Positions 24,779 to 33,287 of a stretch of DNA of 64,000 nt are shown piece by piece (positions within the stretch are counted from its first letter, which is position 1; every line of letters begins with the position of its first letter). Position numbers and translations under genes: made by a program. The stretch is from positions 62,001-126,000 of the IMG/VR virus record IMGVR_UViG_3300032294_002877. One strand, given 5' to 3'. This DNA comes from a virus. Below the pieces are notes generated by a model, which was given only the letters and a program-made list of their open reading frames with translations, searched no databases and was not told where the DNA came from.

Positions 24779-25308
24779 TGAACAGACTTAAAAACCAAAG
24801 AGTCTATTTAGCCGGTGCTATGGATAGGGTTGCGGACAGAGGAACAACATGGAGAGATAATATAACTCCTTTTCTAGAAAATTTAGGGGTTGTGGTCTTC
24901 AATCCTATAAAAAAACCAACAGATATAGGTCTGGAAGATAATGAAAGTCACAACGTCAAAACAAAGTTAAAAGCCCAACATAGATACGATGAATTATCGT
25001 CTATGATGAAAACTATACGTGGCGTAGATCTTAGATTGGTAGATATTAGTGATTTTCTTGTGGTAAATTTAGACCTAGATGTTCATCCTTGTGGAACATA
25101 TGAAGAAATCTTTGATGCTAATAGATCTAAGAAGCCAATACTCATACACGTTGAGCAAGGCAAACACTCAACTCCTGACTGGCTTTTTGGAACAATCCCT
25201 CATCAAATGTTTTTTTCTAATTGGGATGATATCAAAAGCTATCTATTGCATATCAATCAAGATGAAAACATTACAACATTCAATAGATGGCGTTTTTTCA
25301 ACATGTGA
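24778..25308 (+). CDS. Nucleoside 2-deoxyribosyltransferase-like protein
   Basis: A 176-residue protein with the nucleoside 2-deoxyribosyltransferase/DUF4406 signature: VYLAGAMDRV (9-18), VVVFNPIKKP (~38-47), DFLVVNLDLD (~92-101) and HPCGTYEEIFDANRSKKPIL (~103-122) carrying the catalytic-type Glu. The family exchanges bases between deoxynucleosides or cleaves N-glycosidic bonds. In a phage it may salvage or alter deoxynucleotide pools; a role in base modification is possible. It overlaps the small membrane gene by one base. Confidence 0.7.
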   Translation: MNRLKNQRVYLAGAMDRVADRGTTWRDNITPFLENLGVVVFNPIKKPTDIGLEDNESHNVKTKLKAQHRYDELSSMMKTIRGVDLRLVDISDFLVVNLDLDVHPCGTYEEIFDANRSKKPILIHVEQGKHSTPDWLFGTIPHQMFFSNWDDIKSYLLHINQDENITTFNRWRFFNM

Positions 25309-25311
25309 TTT

Positions 25312-25515
25312 ATGCCCAAATACTATGTGGTATCAGGACAGATAAAATTTATTATTGATGCAAAAGACGAACTTACAGCTATTTTAGCAACAGTATCTCA
25401 TTATAGAGGCAAAGGATTGCTATTTGGCCCACAAATATGCATTAATCAAAAAGGATTTACAGCACAAAAAAGCAAACAAAAATGTTATGATACAGATAAA
25501 TTTCTAGGAATGTAA
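25312..25515 (+). CDS. Small hypothetical protein
   Basis: A 67-residue protein, mostly beta: YYVVSGQIKFIIDAKDELTA then GKGLLFGPQICINQKGF. It is placed 3 bp after the deoxyribosyltransferase-like gene and 1 bp before the GMP reductase gene. The fold looks like a small ferredoxin-like or sandwich domain, but no function is recognised. Confidence 0.6.
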   Translation: MPKYYVVSGQIKFIIDAKDELTAILATVSHYRGKGLLFGPQICINQKGFTAQKSKQKCYDTDKFLGM

Positions 25516-25516
25516 T

Positions 25517-26650
25517 ATGCAAAAAATAATTAATGATACAAAGTTGGATTTTGACGATGTACTTATAGTACCTCAAAGATCTACTCTTACTAGTAGATCA
25601 GAAATTAAACTCGATAGAACATTCAGATTCTATCATTCTCCCAGAGAATGGACAGGCATACCGATAATGTGTGCTAATATGAGTTTTTCTTCTTTCGACA
25701 TGGCTAAAAACTTATCAAAATATAAGATTATTACTTGCTTACATAAATATCATAGTGTTAATGAGTTAATAGAATATTTTACTAATTATCCACAAAATAT
25801 AGATTATACTTTTATTTCAATAGGATATAAAAAAACAGACCTTAATCATTTATTAGAATTTAAAAATAAAACAGGAATACAGCCGAATATCTGTATAGAC
25901 GTACCGAATGGTCATATGGATGTTTTTGTAAAATACTGTAAGAAAGTTAGGGATAGCTTTCCGGACTCTATTATCATAGCCGGTAATGTTACCAATACAT
26001 CGTCAACACAAGAATTGTTAATTTATGGAGGTGTCGATATTGTAAAAGTTGGTATAGGTGGTGGTAGAATGTGTACTACAAGATTTGTTACCGGATGTGG
26101 AATACCACAACTATCATGCTGCTTAGATAATTCCTATATCTCTCATGGACTACAAAACGGTTCCAAAAAATTAGGATTGATATGCTCAGATGGTGGACAT
26201 AAAACAGTCGGGGATGTTTGCAAAGCTCTTTGTGCTGGTTCAGATTTTGTAATGCTCGGTAGTTATTTTGCCGGTACTGACCCTTGCGTTGGAGAATGGC
26301 AATACGAAACAGAATATAGTCAAGAAACCAACTTAGACTACTGGGAAACGCAAAATTTGAACACAACAATAAACAGAAAAAAGACTAAGTTTACATATTA
26401 TGGAATGAGTACACATAAAGCACAAGAAATATTCGAAGATCATATTAAAGATTATAGAGCATCAGAAGGAACTGTCATCACCATACCATACAAAGGACCT
26501 GTAGAAAATGTTGTACAGGAATTGCTTGGCGGTATCAGATCCGCTTGTTGTTATATAGGGGCCTACCATATAAAGCATATGGCTAAATGTAGTCAATTTT
26601 GCAGAGTTAATCACATACATTCAAATAAAAATCCCGAGCTCGGTGTTTAA
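25517..26650 (+). CDS. guaC: GMP reductase (IMPDH/GMPR family)
   Basis: The 377-residue TIM-barrel enzyme follows GMP reductase rather than IMP dehydrogenase: KLDFDDVLIVPQRS (9-22), CANMSFSSFDMA (52-63), CIDVPNGHMDVF (126-137), IAGNVTNT, VKVGIGGGRMCTTR (176-189) with catalytic Cys186 and the following Thr, SDGGHKTVGDVCKAL, DFVMLGSYFAG, YYGMST and ASEGTVITIPYKGPV. No CBS domain is present. GuaC converts GMP to IMP with NADPH, recycling guanine nucleotides to the IMP pool. A phage copy would shift host purine pools; length is slightly above the usual ~345. Confidence 0.85.
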   Translation: MQKIINDTKLDFDDVLIVPQRSTLTSRSEIKLDRTFRFYHSPREWTGIPIMCANMSFSSFDMAKNLSKYKIITCLHKYHSVNELIEYFTNYPQNIDYTFISIGYKKTDLNHLLEFKNKTGIQPNICIDVPNGHMDVFVKYCKKVRDSFPDSIIIAGNVTNTSSTQELLIYGGVDIVKVGIGGGRMCTTRFVTGCGIPQLSCCLDNSYISHGLQNGSKKLGLICSDGGHKTVGDVCKALCAGSDFVMLGSYFAGTDPCVGEWQYETEYSQETNLDYWETQNLNTTINRKKTKFTYYGMSTHKAQEIFEDHIKDYRASEGTVITIPYKGPVENVVQELLGGIRSACCYIGAYHIKHMAKCSQFCRVNHIHSNKNPELGV

Positions 26651-27709
26651 ATGAAAATATCCTTATCCGCTCCTATAAACGATACAGGTTATGGTATAGC
26701 CTCTCTGAATATTATAAGGGAGCTAGCAAATCTAGATTATGATATATCTTATTTTGCTTTAGGACAACCGTCTGTTCATAATAGTCAAGACTATGATTTG
26801 ATTAAAAAAATATTGCACAATCAAGATAATTTTGATGTATATGCTCCATATCTTAAAATATGGCATCAGTTTGATCTGGCTCAGAGAATAGGACGAGGTA
26901 AGTATTGTGCGTTCCCTTTTTTCGAACTAGATATTTTTAATAAAAGAGAAAAACTTCACCTATCTGTACCAGATGAAATCATAGTATGTTCGGATTGGGC
27001 GAAACGTATAGTGATTGAAAATGGTATAAAGAATCCGGTTAATGTGGTACCACTAGGTGTGAATAGACTGATTTTTAATGACATGGTTAAAAAACAAAGG
27101 AATGATGATAAGTATGTTTTTATTAATATAGGTAAATGGGAAATTCGCAAAGGACACGATATACTTATAGATATTTTCCATAGAGCTTTTCCTGATAACA
27201 ATAATGTCGAACTTTGGATATTAGCACCAGAACATAATAATTCATATTCTAATGAAGAAGAATTAGAGAGATGGCATAAAAAATATTCTGGCGATAGGAT
27301 AAAACTTTTTAACGGACTACCAACCCATGAAGATGTAGCAAGGCTTATAGCAGAAGCTGATTGTGGTATTTTTCCATCTAGAGCAGAGGGTTGGAATTTG
27401 GAACTACTAGAGACTATGAGTATGGGTAAACCTGTTATAACAACAAATTATTCAGCACACACAGAATTCTGTAATCAAGATAATGCTTATCTTGTAGATA
27501 TTGCTTCTGTTGAACCGGCATATGATGGCAAAGCTTTTTATAAACAGGGCAATTGGGCAAAAATATCTGGTCCTGAGATTGACAAATTTACAGAATATAT
27601 GAAATATGTTGTCAAAAATAACATTAGAAATAATCCTAATGGTATTATAACGGCTAAACAATATAGTTGGAAAAATTCAGCCACAATACTTTCTGGGTGT
27701 ATTAAATAA
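26651..27709 (+). CDS. GT4-type glycosyltransferase
   Basis: The 352-residue GT-B enzyme starts one base after guaC. The N-terminal loop is NDTGYGIASLNIIREL (10-25), DEIIVCSDWAKRIVIENG lies at about 111-128, VVPLGVN at about 135, and VFINIGKWEIRKGHDILIDIF (in part ~158-176) opens the donor domain. The donor site is ADCGIFPSRAEGWNLELLE (~237-255) with the conserved E-x7-E pattern, then MGKPVITTNYSAHTEF. It transfers a sugar with retention. It is separated from the main glycan operons. Confidence 0.8.
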   Translation: MKISLSAPINDTGYGIASLNIIRELANLDYDISYFALGQPSVHNSQDYDLIKKILHNQDNFDVYAPYLKIWHQFDLAQRIGRGKYCAFPFFELDIFNKREKLHLSVPDEIIVCSDWAKRIVIENGIKNPVNVVPLGVNRLIFNDMVKKQRNDDKYVFINIGKWEIRKGHDILIDIFHRAFPDNNNVELWILAPEHNNSYSNEEELERWHKKYSGDRIKLFNGLPTHEDVARLIAEADCGIFPSRAEGWNLELLETMSMGKPVITTNYSAHTEFCNQDNAYLVDIASVEPAYDGKAFYKQGNWAKISGPEIDKFTEYMKYVVKNNIRNNPNGIITAKQYSWKNSATILSGCIK

Positions 27710-27729
27710 TAACCAGGAGATAATATATT

Positions 27730-28275
27730 ATGCCTATTCCATCGCCAAACGGTAACGAAAAAAAAGATAAGTTTGTCTCTCGTTGTATGAGTGATGAGAT
27801 TATGAAAAAAGACTACCCAGACACAAAACAAAGGGTAGCAATATGTTTGGGGCAAACAAAAAAAGATAAATCTACACTTATGGAAGAAATAGATGATAAT
27901 ATTATGGCCTCAAACAGCAATTGGGATGATGAATGGAATGAATTTATATGGGATATAGATTCGCCTAAAAATATCTATGATGAAAATGAAATGATTATAG
28001 CATCAGACAAACCCAAAGACAAAAAAGTAACACTTAACAAACCATTCAGAACTCCTGGCGGTCCTAAAAAATTTAGTGTGTATGTAAAAAATGATAAGGG
28101 TAATGTTGTCAAAGTTAATTTTGGCGATCCTAATATGGAGATCAAAAGAGACGATCCAGAAAGAAGAAAATCATATAGAGCAAGACATAACTGTGATAAC
28201 CCAGGACCAAAATGGAAAGCAAATTATTGGTCATGTAAAATGTGGTCAAAAACAAATGTTTCAGATTTAACCTAA
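27730..28275 (+). CDS. Phage-type conserved protein with two short motifs
   Basis: A 181-residue protein made of two conserved ends joined by an acidic linker. The N-terminus (KDKFVSRCMSDEI ... QRVAICLGQ, ~12-46) follows a pattern (FxxxCM ... QRxAIC) that I associate with phage proteins. The C-terminal ~70 residues (KPFRTPGGPKKFSVYVKN; ERRKSYRARHNCDNPG; YWSCKMW) form another compact, phage-associated module of unknown role. A strong CAGGAG precedes the ATG. A virion or assembly protein is possible. Confidence 0.6.
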   Translation: MPIPSPNGNEKKDKFVSRCMSDEIMKKDYPDTKQRVAICLGQTKKDKSTLMEEIDDNIMASNSNWDDEWNEFIWDIDSPKNIYDENEMIIASDKPKDKKVTLNKPFRTPGGPKKFSVYVKNDKGNVVKVNFGDPNMEIKRDDPERRKSYRARHNCDNPGPKWKANYWSCKMWSKTNVSDLT

Positions 28276-28305
28276 TTCAATAAAGAAATAACGGAGAAAT
28301 TGATC

Positions 28306-28845
28306 ATGAGCGATAAAAAAAATATTGAAGAATTATTAGTTGAACAAGAATCACAAACCAAAGCTCAAGAGGTAGAGGGTTATAGCTCGCAAACCGTTAT
28401 TGATTTATTAAAACAGTCTCTTAATATTCATTGGCAACAAACCACAGTATTATCCGCACAGGCTGTTCATTTAGAAAGATGGGGATATAAAAAACTTGCA
28501 GAAACCATTAAAGTAGATGCAGAAGAGGAGCATAAACATGCCATGATTAATTTGCAACGTCTAGAATTTTTTGATGCAGATTATCAACCACTGCTAGTAA
28601 ATCCACCAGCATGGACAAGACATGATATGCTAGCTATGATTCAATACAATCTAAATTCTGTTAGAGAAGCATCTCAAACAGAAAGAGCAACAGTTGTTGC
28701 TGCTAGAGCAGTTGGAGACGAAATGACAGCAAATATGATGATTCCTCTTCTACAAGGTAGCGAAGACGGAATCACGCTATATGAGGGCTATTTAAAACTT
28801 ATAGAACAAATGGGTCTGGATAATTTCTTGAGCATTCAGGCCTAA
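28306..28845 (+). CDS. Bacterioferritin/Dps-like four-helix protein
   Basis: A 179-residue ferritin-like protein from ATG 28306, with GGAG upstream. Helices include LLKQSLNIHWQQTTVLSAQA, HLERWGYKKLAETI and a metal-binding-like EEEHKHAMINLQRL (~64-77). Relative to bacterioferritin, the first iron-binding Glu appears as Gln (HWQQ) and the last ExxH appears lost (SEDGITLYE), so the di-iron centre is probably incomplete. A storage, DNA-protection or purely structural role is possible. Confidence 0.65.
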   Translation: MSDKKNIEELLVEQESQTKAQEVEGYSSQTVIDLLKQSLNIHWQQTTVLSAQAVHLERWGYKKLAETIKVDAEEEHKHAMINLQRLEFFDADYQPLLVNPPAWTRHDMLAMIQYNLNSVREASQTERATVVAARAVGDEMTANMMIPLLQGSEDGITLYEGYLKLIEQMGLDNFLSIQA

Positions 28846-28846
28846 A

Positions 28847-29512
28847 ATGGGTTCCTACAAAAAAATACTTAATGATATTTCGTATTATTTGACATCTAAA
28901 GATATAGATAATATCAAATATGAAGAATTTCTCATCGAGTATCCTGTACCGAATATTGTTAAATTTAACTGGCATGATATACTCCCATCTCCTTATAGAA
29001 ATTCCAGTAATAAGACAATCAGAGAACTGGAGTTGCTAGAACAAAAAACGAACAGTAGATCTACCGAAGACGTAGAAATGCTATTGCTAATTGATGCGTC
29101 TCCAGAATATTATATCAATCAAATTATAGACAAATATAGATTAAACTCACATTTTGAGGCAATGAGAGAATTTTACAATATTATTAAGCCAATATTATTA
29201 AATCTCAAATATAAATTTAATAGACCAAGACCTTATCAATTAGCCAAAATTTATGGCTATGATATAAAGATTGTCAATACTCTAACGCATCACACACCGG
29301 CTTATCCGTCTGGACATACGGTGTATACAGCATTATATAGTAATATTTTATCATATTATTATCCCGAATATGCGACTCTTTTCGATCAAGCAATAGACAA
29401 AACAGCGTATGCTAGGGTTCTCCAAGGAGTTCACTATCCATCCGATAATCAAGCCTCAATTAAATTAACTAAATTTTTATTCGATAACCTATACCCGATG
29501 GTGCTAACATGA
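28847..29512 (+). CDS. PAP2-family phosphatase-like protein
   Basis: The 221-residue protein has the three phosphatase motifs of the PAP2/vanadium haloperoxidase superfamily: KYKFNRPRPYQ (~122-132), TPAYPSGHTVY (~150-160) with the proton-donor His, and ARVLQGVHYPSDNQAS (~187-202) with the nucleophilic His and Asp. The first residue of the third motif is Ala rather than Ser. No membrane helices are seen, so a soluble acid-phosphatase type is more likely than a lipid phosphatase. It overlaps the next gene by 4 bp. Confidence 0.75.
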   Translation: MGSYKKILNDISYYLTSKDIDNIKYEEFLIEYPVPNIVKFNWHDILPSPYRNSSNKTIRELELLEQKTNSRSTEDVEMLLLIDASPEYYINQIIDKYRLNSHFEAMREFYNIIKPILLNLKYKFNRPRPYQLAKIYGYDIKIVNTLTHHTPAYPSGHTVYTALYSNILSYYYPEYATLFDQAIDKTAYARVLQGVHYPSDNQASIKLTKFLFDNLYPMVLT

Positions 29513-30021
29513 CAGATAGAATCTATGAAATACTTAATGACATATCAGAAGCTGCTCAAAAAGCAACAAAAGAAAAATTAGAGACTTCAAACACTAAAGC
29601 AGAAATTGGAGATTTCACACAAATAGAACAATCTGAGGTTGAGACTCCAGAAATGGAACTGATGGAATATAAAAATGATTTCTATCAGATGAGCTTGGGT
29701 GCTATTAAGTCAATAGCGGTTCACGCTCAAGCCATCCTCGACGCCGTAGAAAGCGATTCTGTAAAAGAAGGCTTGACCGAGAGCTGGCTACAGGGTAAAA
29801 TCGCCATAACAGAAGATTACATGCTCACCATTCACAATTTCCTAATGTTCGGAGAGGCAGAAGCCGATATCAATGAGGCAGAAGCGAAAAAAAATCTTCC
29901 AGGACTTTGGGAAAACATAAGGAAGAAAAAAGAAAAGATGGGGAAAAAATATAAACCAGCAAAACCAGGAGATAAAGATAGACCAGATCCTGAAACATGG
30001 AAAAAACTGACAAAAGACTAA
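29509..30021 (+). CDS. Hypothetical helical protein with conserved C-terminal tail
   Basis: A 170-residue protein with a long helical middle (LGAIKSIAVHAQAILDAVES, then TESWLQGKIAITEDYMLTIH) and a basic C-terminal tail (LWENIRKKKEKMGKKYKP; GDKDRPDPETWKKL). The middle pattern is seen in phage proteins near structural genes, but I cannot assign a function. Coupled by a 4-bp overlap to the PAP2 gene and followed by the sigma-like factor. Confidence 0.55.
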   Translation: MTDRIYEILNDISEAAQKATKEKLETSNTKAEIGDFTQIEQSEVETPEMELMEYKNDFYQMSLGAIKSIAVHAQAILDAVESDSVKEGLTESWLQGKIAITEDYMLTIHNFLMFGEAEADINEAEAKKNLPGLWENIRKKKEKMGKKYKPAKPGDKDRPDPETWKKLTKD

Positions 30022-30061
30022 TTCGGAAATTTTTAAGAAACTAATCAAAGGATATTTACTA

Positions 30062-30646
30062 ATGGAAAAACAGTTTGATTCTCTGTCTACATATATTTCT
30101 TTAGCCAAAAAGACCATATCAAAATTTGCTCCAAAGTTTTATAATGGTCTCTCAATAGAGATGCTTAAAAATGAAGAAGCTATCTCGGATGTTGCTACTG
30201 CATTGATGTATGCTGATTGGAGATTTGACGATCAAAGAACGGGAAAAACAGGCAAACAGAAAACACTATATTCGTACAGAAATCAATGTGCAATATGGGC
30301 TATCAAGACATACGTAACGAATAAGTATAAAAAGAAAAAGAACTACAGTATAGACTACGATAATGAAAATGATCAATCAATGAACTCTATGATTGCTGAC
30401 GAATCTCAGAAATCGCCGTTGGATATTCTTATAGATTCAGAGAATGCAGAAATTCTATCTACAGGAATAGAGTGTTTATTAGATAATAACTTATTATCCT
30501 CAAAACAAAAACAACAAATTAGGATGTACTATTTTGAGGAAAAAACTTTGTCAGCGATAGGAAAAGAGTTTGGTGTCTCTAGGGAGGCTGTAAGACAAAA
30601 TATTAAAAGAGGCTTAGATATTATTAAATCCCATGATCACAGCTAA
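30062..30646 (+). CDS. Sigma factor-like protein (phage late sigma type)
   Basis: The 194-residue protein looks like a small sigma70-family factor. Residues ~60-115 (ALMYADWRFDD; TLYSYRNQCAIWAIKTYV) resemble region 2, and ~150-190 (LDNNLLSSKQKQQIRMYYFE; TLSAIGKEFGVSREAVRQNI) are a clear region 4 helix-turn-helix. It is about the size of T4 gp55, the sigma for TATAAATA late promoters. A TATAAATA site lies 2.6 kb downstream (33241), which fits this role. Start preceded by AAAGGA. Confidence 0.8.
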   Translation: MEKQFDSLSTYISLAKKTISKFAPKFYNGLSIEMLKNEEAISDVATALMYADWRFDDQRTGKTGKQKTLYSYRNQCAIWAIKTYVTNKYKKKKNYSIDYDNENDQSMNSMIADESQKSPLDILIDSENAEILSTGIECLLDNNLLSSKQKQQIRMYYFEEKTLSAIGKEFGVSREAVRQNIKRGLDIIKSHDHS

Positions 30647-30980
30647 AATAAAAATCTATATACTGATTTTTAATAAAGTTACACTCAAGCACGACATAGT
30701 ATCTTTAGATAAAGACATATTAAGTATTCCATCAATAGATATATGCGAAGGAATGAATTTGCATAATTCTTTGTGTCAAGTTTTTGAATCTTACATAGAC
30801 TTATCATCTATGTATATGAGATATAAACTTTATGATGTGTCGATAAATAACCAAGAATTACATATATCATATCTAATAATGCTACCATTTGGATCAAGAA
30901 TCAAAAATTGTTTTTTAATACCATCATCAGCGACACAAACTAATAATGAAAATATTAAACAAATTCTTCAGCTTCTTTAA
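30633..30980 (+). CDS. Hypothetical protein
   Basis: A 115-residue, probably beta-rich protein overlapping the sigma-like gene by 14 bp and the next gene by 35 bp. Only alternating hydrophobic strands (KIKIYILIFNKV, ELHISYLIMLPFGS) are visible. No motif or family recognised. Tight overlaps suggest co-translation with the sigma-like factor. Confidence 0.5.
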   Translation: MITAKIKIYILIFNKVTLKHDIVSLDKDILSIPSIDICEGMNLHNSLCQVFESYIDLSSMYMRYKLYDVSINNQELHISYLIMLPFGSRIKNCFLIPSSATQTNNENIKQILQLL

Positions 30981-31383
30981 AAAGCCTCATGAAGAGACAA
31001 TGAATTTAGAAGACGAACAGTATGTTGGTGTGCTGTCTTTTAAAATTACGAACAAAAAAAATATAGATATCAATTGCTCATTACCAGATTTAAAAAATCA
31101 ATCAATTATAGACGTAGAAAACTTAGCCAAAATTTATGCAGAATTTTTATTCTATATCAATGAAGGTTTTTTAAAAGACGACATAATAGGAATCTTACAA
31201 AAAGATATCGATTCTGGTTATTACAAACAAGATGACGATAAAGCCAAAGCAACACTTTTTATAGACAATTTATTATTTAACTGGGCAATGGCTCATATAG
31301 AAAATAGAAAAAAAATAACCAAATCAGAAAAAAGTCATCAACCTATGATTAAACCTTCTTCGGTTTTCAATATATCCAGATAG
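30946..31383 (+). CDS. Hypothetical protein
   Basis: The 145-residue protein starts with a short basic/aromatic segment (KILNKFFSFFKK), possibly a membrane-associating amphipathic helix, and continues with a helical region (VENLAKIYAEFLFYINEGFL) and a basic C-terminus. It stops with TAG. No known family. Confidence 0.55.
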   Translation: MKILNKFFSFFKKPHEETMNLEDEQYVGVLSFKITNKKNIDINCSLPDLKNQSIIDVENLAKIYAEFLFYINEGFLKDDIIGILQKDIDSGYYKQDDDKAKATLFIDNLLFNWAMAHIENRKKITKSEKSHQPMIKPSSVFNISR

Positions 31384-31446
31384 ATATTTGCTTTTTTGGT
31401 TTTGTATATTACTATACATAAGCAATATACAGAGCAAAACTATACA

Positions 31447-31887
31447 ATGAATGACAACTCTGATAAAAATATTATAGTCTGGCAGAAATGGGTGGATCCT
31501 TTTGGGGAAGAGGAGTTGTCTGAATTGCTGTCCTCTACAGACCAGTCTAATGAAAACGATGAAGAAATAAGCCAAGATTATATAGACGAAGATAATGATA
31601 AACAAAAAAATATTATTAGTAGAAAAAACATAAAAGTCATTGCAACACCAATGGGTATAATTCCTATAACGGAGAATACAGCAAGCGGTAAAATTTTTAA
31701 TTTTTGGATAGGCCATACAAATTTCAGTATAACTAAAAAAATAGCATCTATAATAGAAGAAATCTCTGGAGTAGAATCATTAGATGTTTTTACTAGGTAT
31801 AGATTTAGAATTGGTGTTGGTAAAGCTTTTAGTGATTCATCCGTAATGAGAAATATCAATGAAGAAATCTACTCGTATCTGGAATAA
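31447..31887 (+). CDS. Hypothetical acidic protein
   Basis: From ATG 31447 it encodes 146 residues; the frame extends upstream to 31396 but lacks a good start there. An acidic N-terminal half (DDEEISQDYIDEDND-like) precedes a globular C-terminal half with VIATPMGIIPITENTAS, FWIGHTNFSI and SLDVFTRYRFRIGVGKAF. The C-terminal half looks conserved and may bind the ClpP-like neighbour, whose gene starts 2 bp later. Function unknown. Confidence 0.6.
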   Translation: MNDNSDKNIIVWQKWVDPFGEEELSELLSSTDQSNENDEEISQDYIDEDNDKQKNIISRKNIKVIATPMGIIPITENTASGKIFNFWIGHTNFSITKKIASIIEEISGVESLDVFTRYRFRIGVGKAFSDSSVMRNINEEIYSYLE

Positions 31888-31889
31888 AC

Positions 31890-32570
31890 ATGACACCATC
31901 GATTAACAATAATGATTCAGATATATCCAATATTCATCTATATAATATAGATATAGAAAATAGAGAGATATACCTACACGCACCATTTGATAATATAGAA
32001 GAAAGTAATCTTGACTATAGATCTGCTGTTATTTTTGAAAAAAATCTTAGACATCTAAATCTATTATCTCTTGAACCGATATTAGTTCATATGCATATTC
32101 CCGGAGGAGATTGGCAAGACTGTTTAGGTATGTATGATGCTATTAAATTATCAAAAGCTAGTGTTATAATTATCGCATATGCCAGAGCAGAATCTTGTAG
32201 TAGCGTTTTATTACAGGCTGCTGATCTTAGAATTTTGATGCCAAATACTAATGTATTGATTCATTATGGGTCTTTTACTTTAGATGGCGAACACAGTAAA
32301 GCGGCAGCGAGCAGTATAGAATGGAACGAGAGAGAGTGCGACAAGATGGTGGATATCTTCACAGACAGGTGTATAAATAGTAGTATATATAAAGAAAAAA
32401 ACTGGAAGAGAATGATGGCAAAAAAACATATTACATCACAATTAGCTAATAAATGCGATTGGATTTTAACAGCTGATGAAGCTGTTCATTATGGTTTTGC
32501 TGATGGTATTCTTGGTAGCAAAAAATTTCCTAATATAGACTATTTAAAAACTTATATTAAAAGAAAATAA
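31890..32570 (+). CDS. ClpP-like serine protease
   Basis: A 226-residue protein with the ClpP/crotonase-type protease fold: ILVHMHIPGGDWQDCLGMYD (~64-83) is the substrate-loop and oxyanion glycine region, YARAESCSSVLLQAADLR (~97-114) carries the nucleophile Ser (about 102), and NVLIHYGSF (~121-129) the catalytic His. ADEAVHYGFADGIL near the end matches the ClpP GLID region. In phages ClpP-like enzymes often act as prohead proteases, but no capsid gene is adjacent here. Its stop overlaps the next ATG. Confidence 0.75.
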   Translation: MTPSINNNDSDISNIHLYNIDIENREIYLHAPFDNIEESNLDYRSAVIFEKNLRHLNLLSLEPILVHMHIPGGDWQDCLGMYDAIKLSKASVIIIAYARAESCSSVLLQAADLRILMPNTNVLIHYGSFTLDGEHSKAAASSIEWNERECDKMVDIFTDRCINSSIYKEKNWKRMMAKKHITSQLANKCDWILTADEAVHYGFADGILGSKKFPNIDYLKTYIKRK

Positions 32571-33229
32571 TGCGCATAGAATACGCCTGCTATGACTATA
32601 GCTTAATAGAAGAAGAAGTCAAAGACAATATAGAACAAGCTATAAAGATGGGCATTACAAATATAGCCCTATATCAATACAGCATTCCTTCCATAAAGTC
32701 TCTATTAGCTAATACAGAGAAACAAATATCGATATCTTGCCCAATCGATTACCCTTATGGTCTTTCTGATTTTAAAAGCCGTAATTTTATGGTTACCCAG
32801 GCGGCAAAACTGGATGTGTCTGTTATTGATTTAGTTATACCGGCCAAATGCGTGACCAATAGAAAATATGATAAAATTCGGGACGACATAAAAAGCAATT
32901 TAGAAATATGTCAAGAAAATAATATAGAGCTAAGATACATATTAGAGTATAGAGTATTTAATCATGAAATTTTAGCCAAAATATGTCAAATACTGAAAAC
33001 AATGGGTGTTAATAGCGTTATCCCGTCTACCGGTCAAATGATAGACGATATTAATGATAATATCATAGCGGCTAAATATTTAAATACCAAATCTGGTATA
33101 AGTACAATAATTAATGGGAATGTTTGGAATAAAACCCAGGCTGAAAATATCAAGCATTCTGGAGTTGAGTCAATAAGACTACACAAATTGTCAAGTATTG
33201 ATTTTTTTATCAAAAATAACAAATCCTAA
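32570..33229 (+). CDS. DeoC-like TIM-barrel protein, catalytic Lys not conserved
   Basis: The 219-residue protein resembles deoxyribose-phosphate aldolase in layout: SISCPIDYPYG (~54-64), AAKLDVSVIDLVIPA (~77-91), LRYILEYRVF (~122-131) and a phosphate-site like VIPSTGQ (~148-154). In the classical enzyme this last motif reads KTSTG, with the Schiff-base Lys; here that Lys is replaced by Ile. So it is probably not an active aldolase of the usual type and may only bind a sugar phosphate. It overlaps the ClpP-like gene by one base. Confidence 0.6.
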   Translation: MRIEYACYDYSLIEEEVKDNIEQAIKMGITNIALYQYSIPSIKSLLANTEKQISISCPIDYPYGLSDFKSRNFMVTQAAKLDVSVIDLVIPAKCVTNRKYDKIRDDIKSNLEICQENNIELRYILEYRVFNHEILAKICQILKTMGVNSVIPSTGQMIDDINDNIIAAKYLNTKSGISTIINGNVWNKTQAENIKHSGVESIRLHKLSSIDFFIKNNKS

Positions 33230-33240
33230 ACTATTTGGGG

Positions 33241-33248
33241 TATAAATA
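33241..33248 (+). promoter_or_regulatory. T4-type late promoter TATAAATA
   Basis: An exact TATAAATA octamer lies in the 58-bp gap between the DeoC-like gene and the virion-like gene at 33288, preceded by GGGG. This is the T4 late consensus recognised by gp55-type sigma; a sigma-like gene is at 30062. Confidence 0.65.
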
Positions 33249-33287
33249 TAGTGATTTCGCACACCCCTAATTTTGTAGGAGAAAACA

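Noticed and set aside
25079-25345. 88-residue open frame overlapping the deoxyribosyltransferase-like gene
   Set aside because: It lies almost wholly inside a well-supported gene in another frame, has no ribosome site and shows no motif. Treated as a shadow.
26634-26643. Perfect GC-rich palindrome CCGAGCTCGG at the end of the GMP reductase gene
   Set aside because: It lies in coding sequence, has no loop or T-tail and is not repeated elsewhere in the window that I could find. A terminator or site call is not supported.
31890-32570. ClpP-like protein as proof of a head-assembly module
   Set aside because: No portal, scaffold or capsid gene is recognisable next to it. The prohead-protease role remains only one option.
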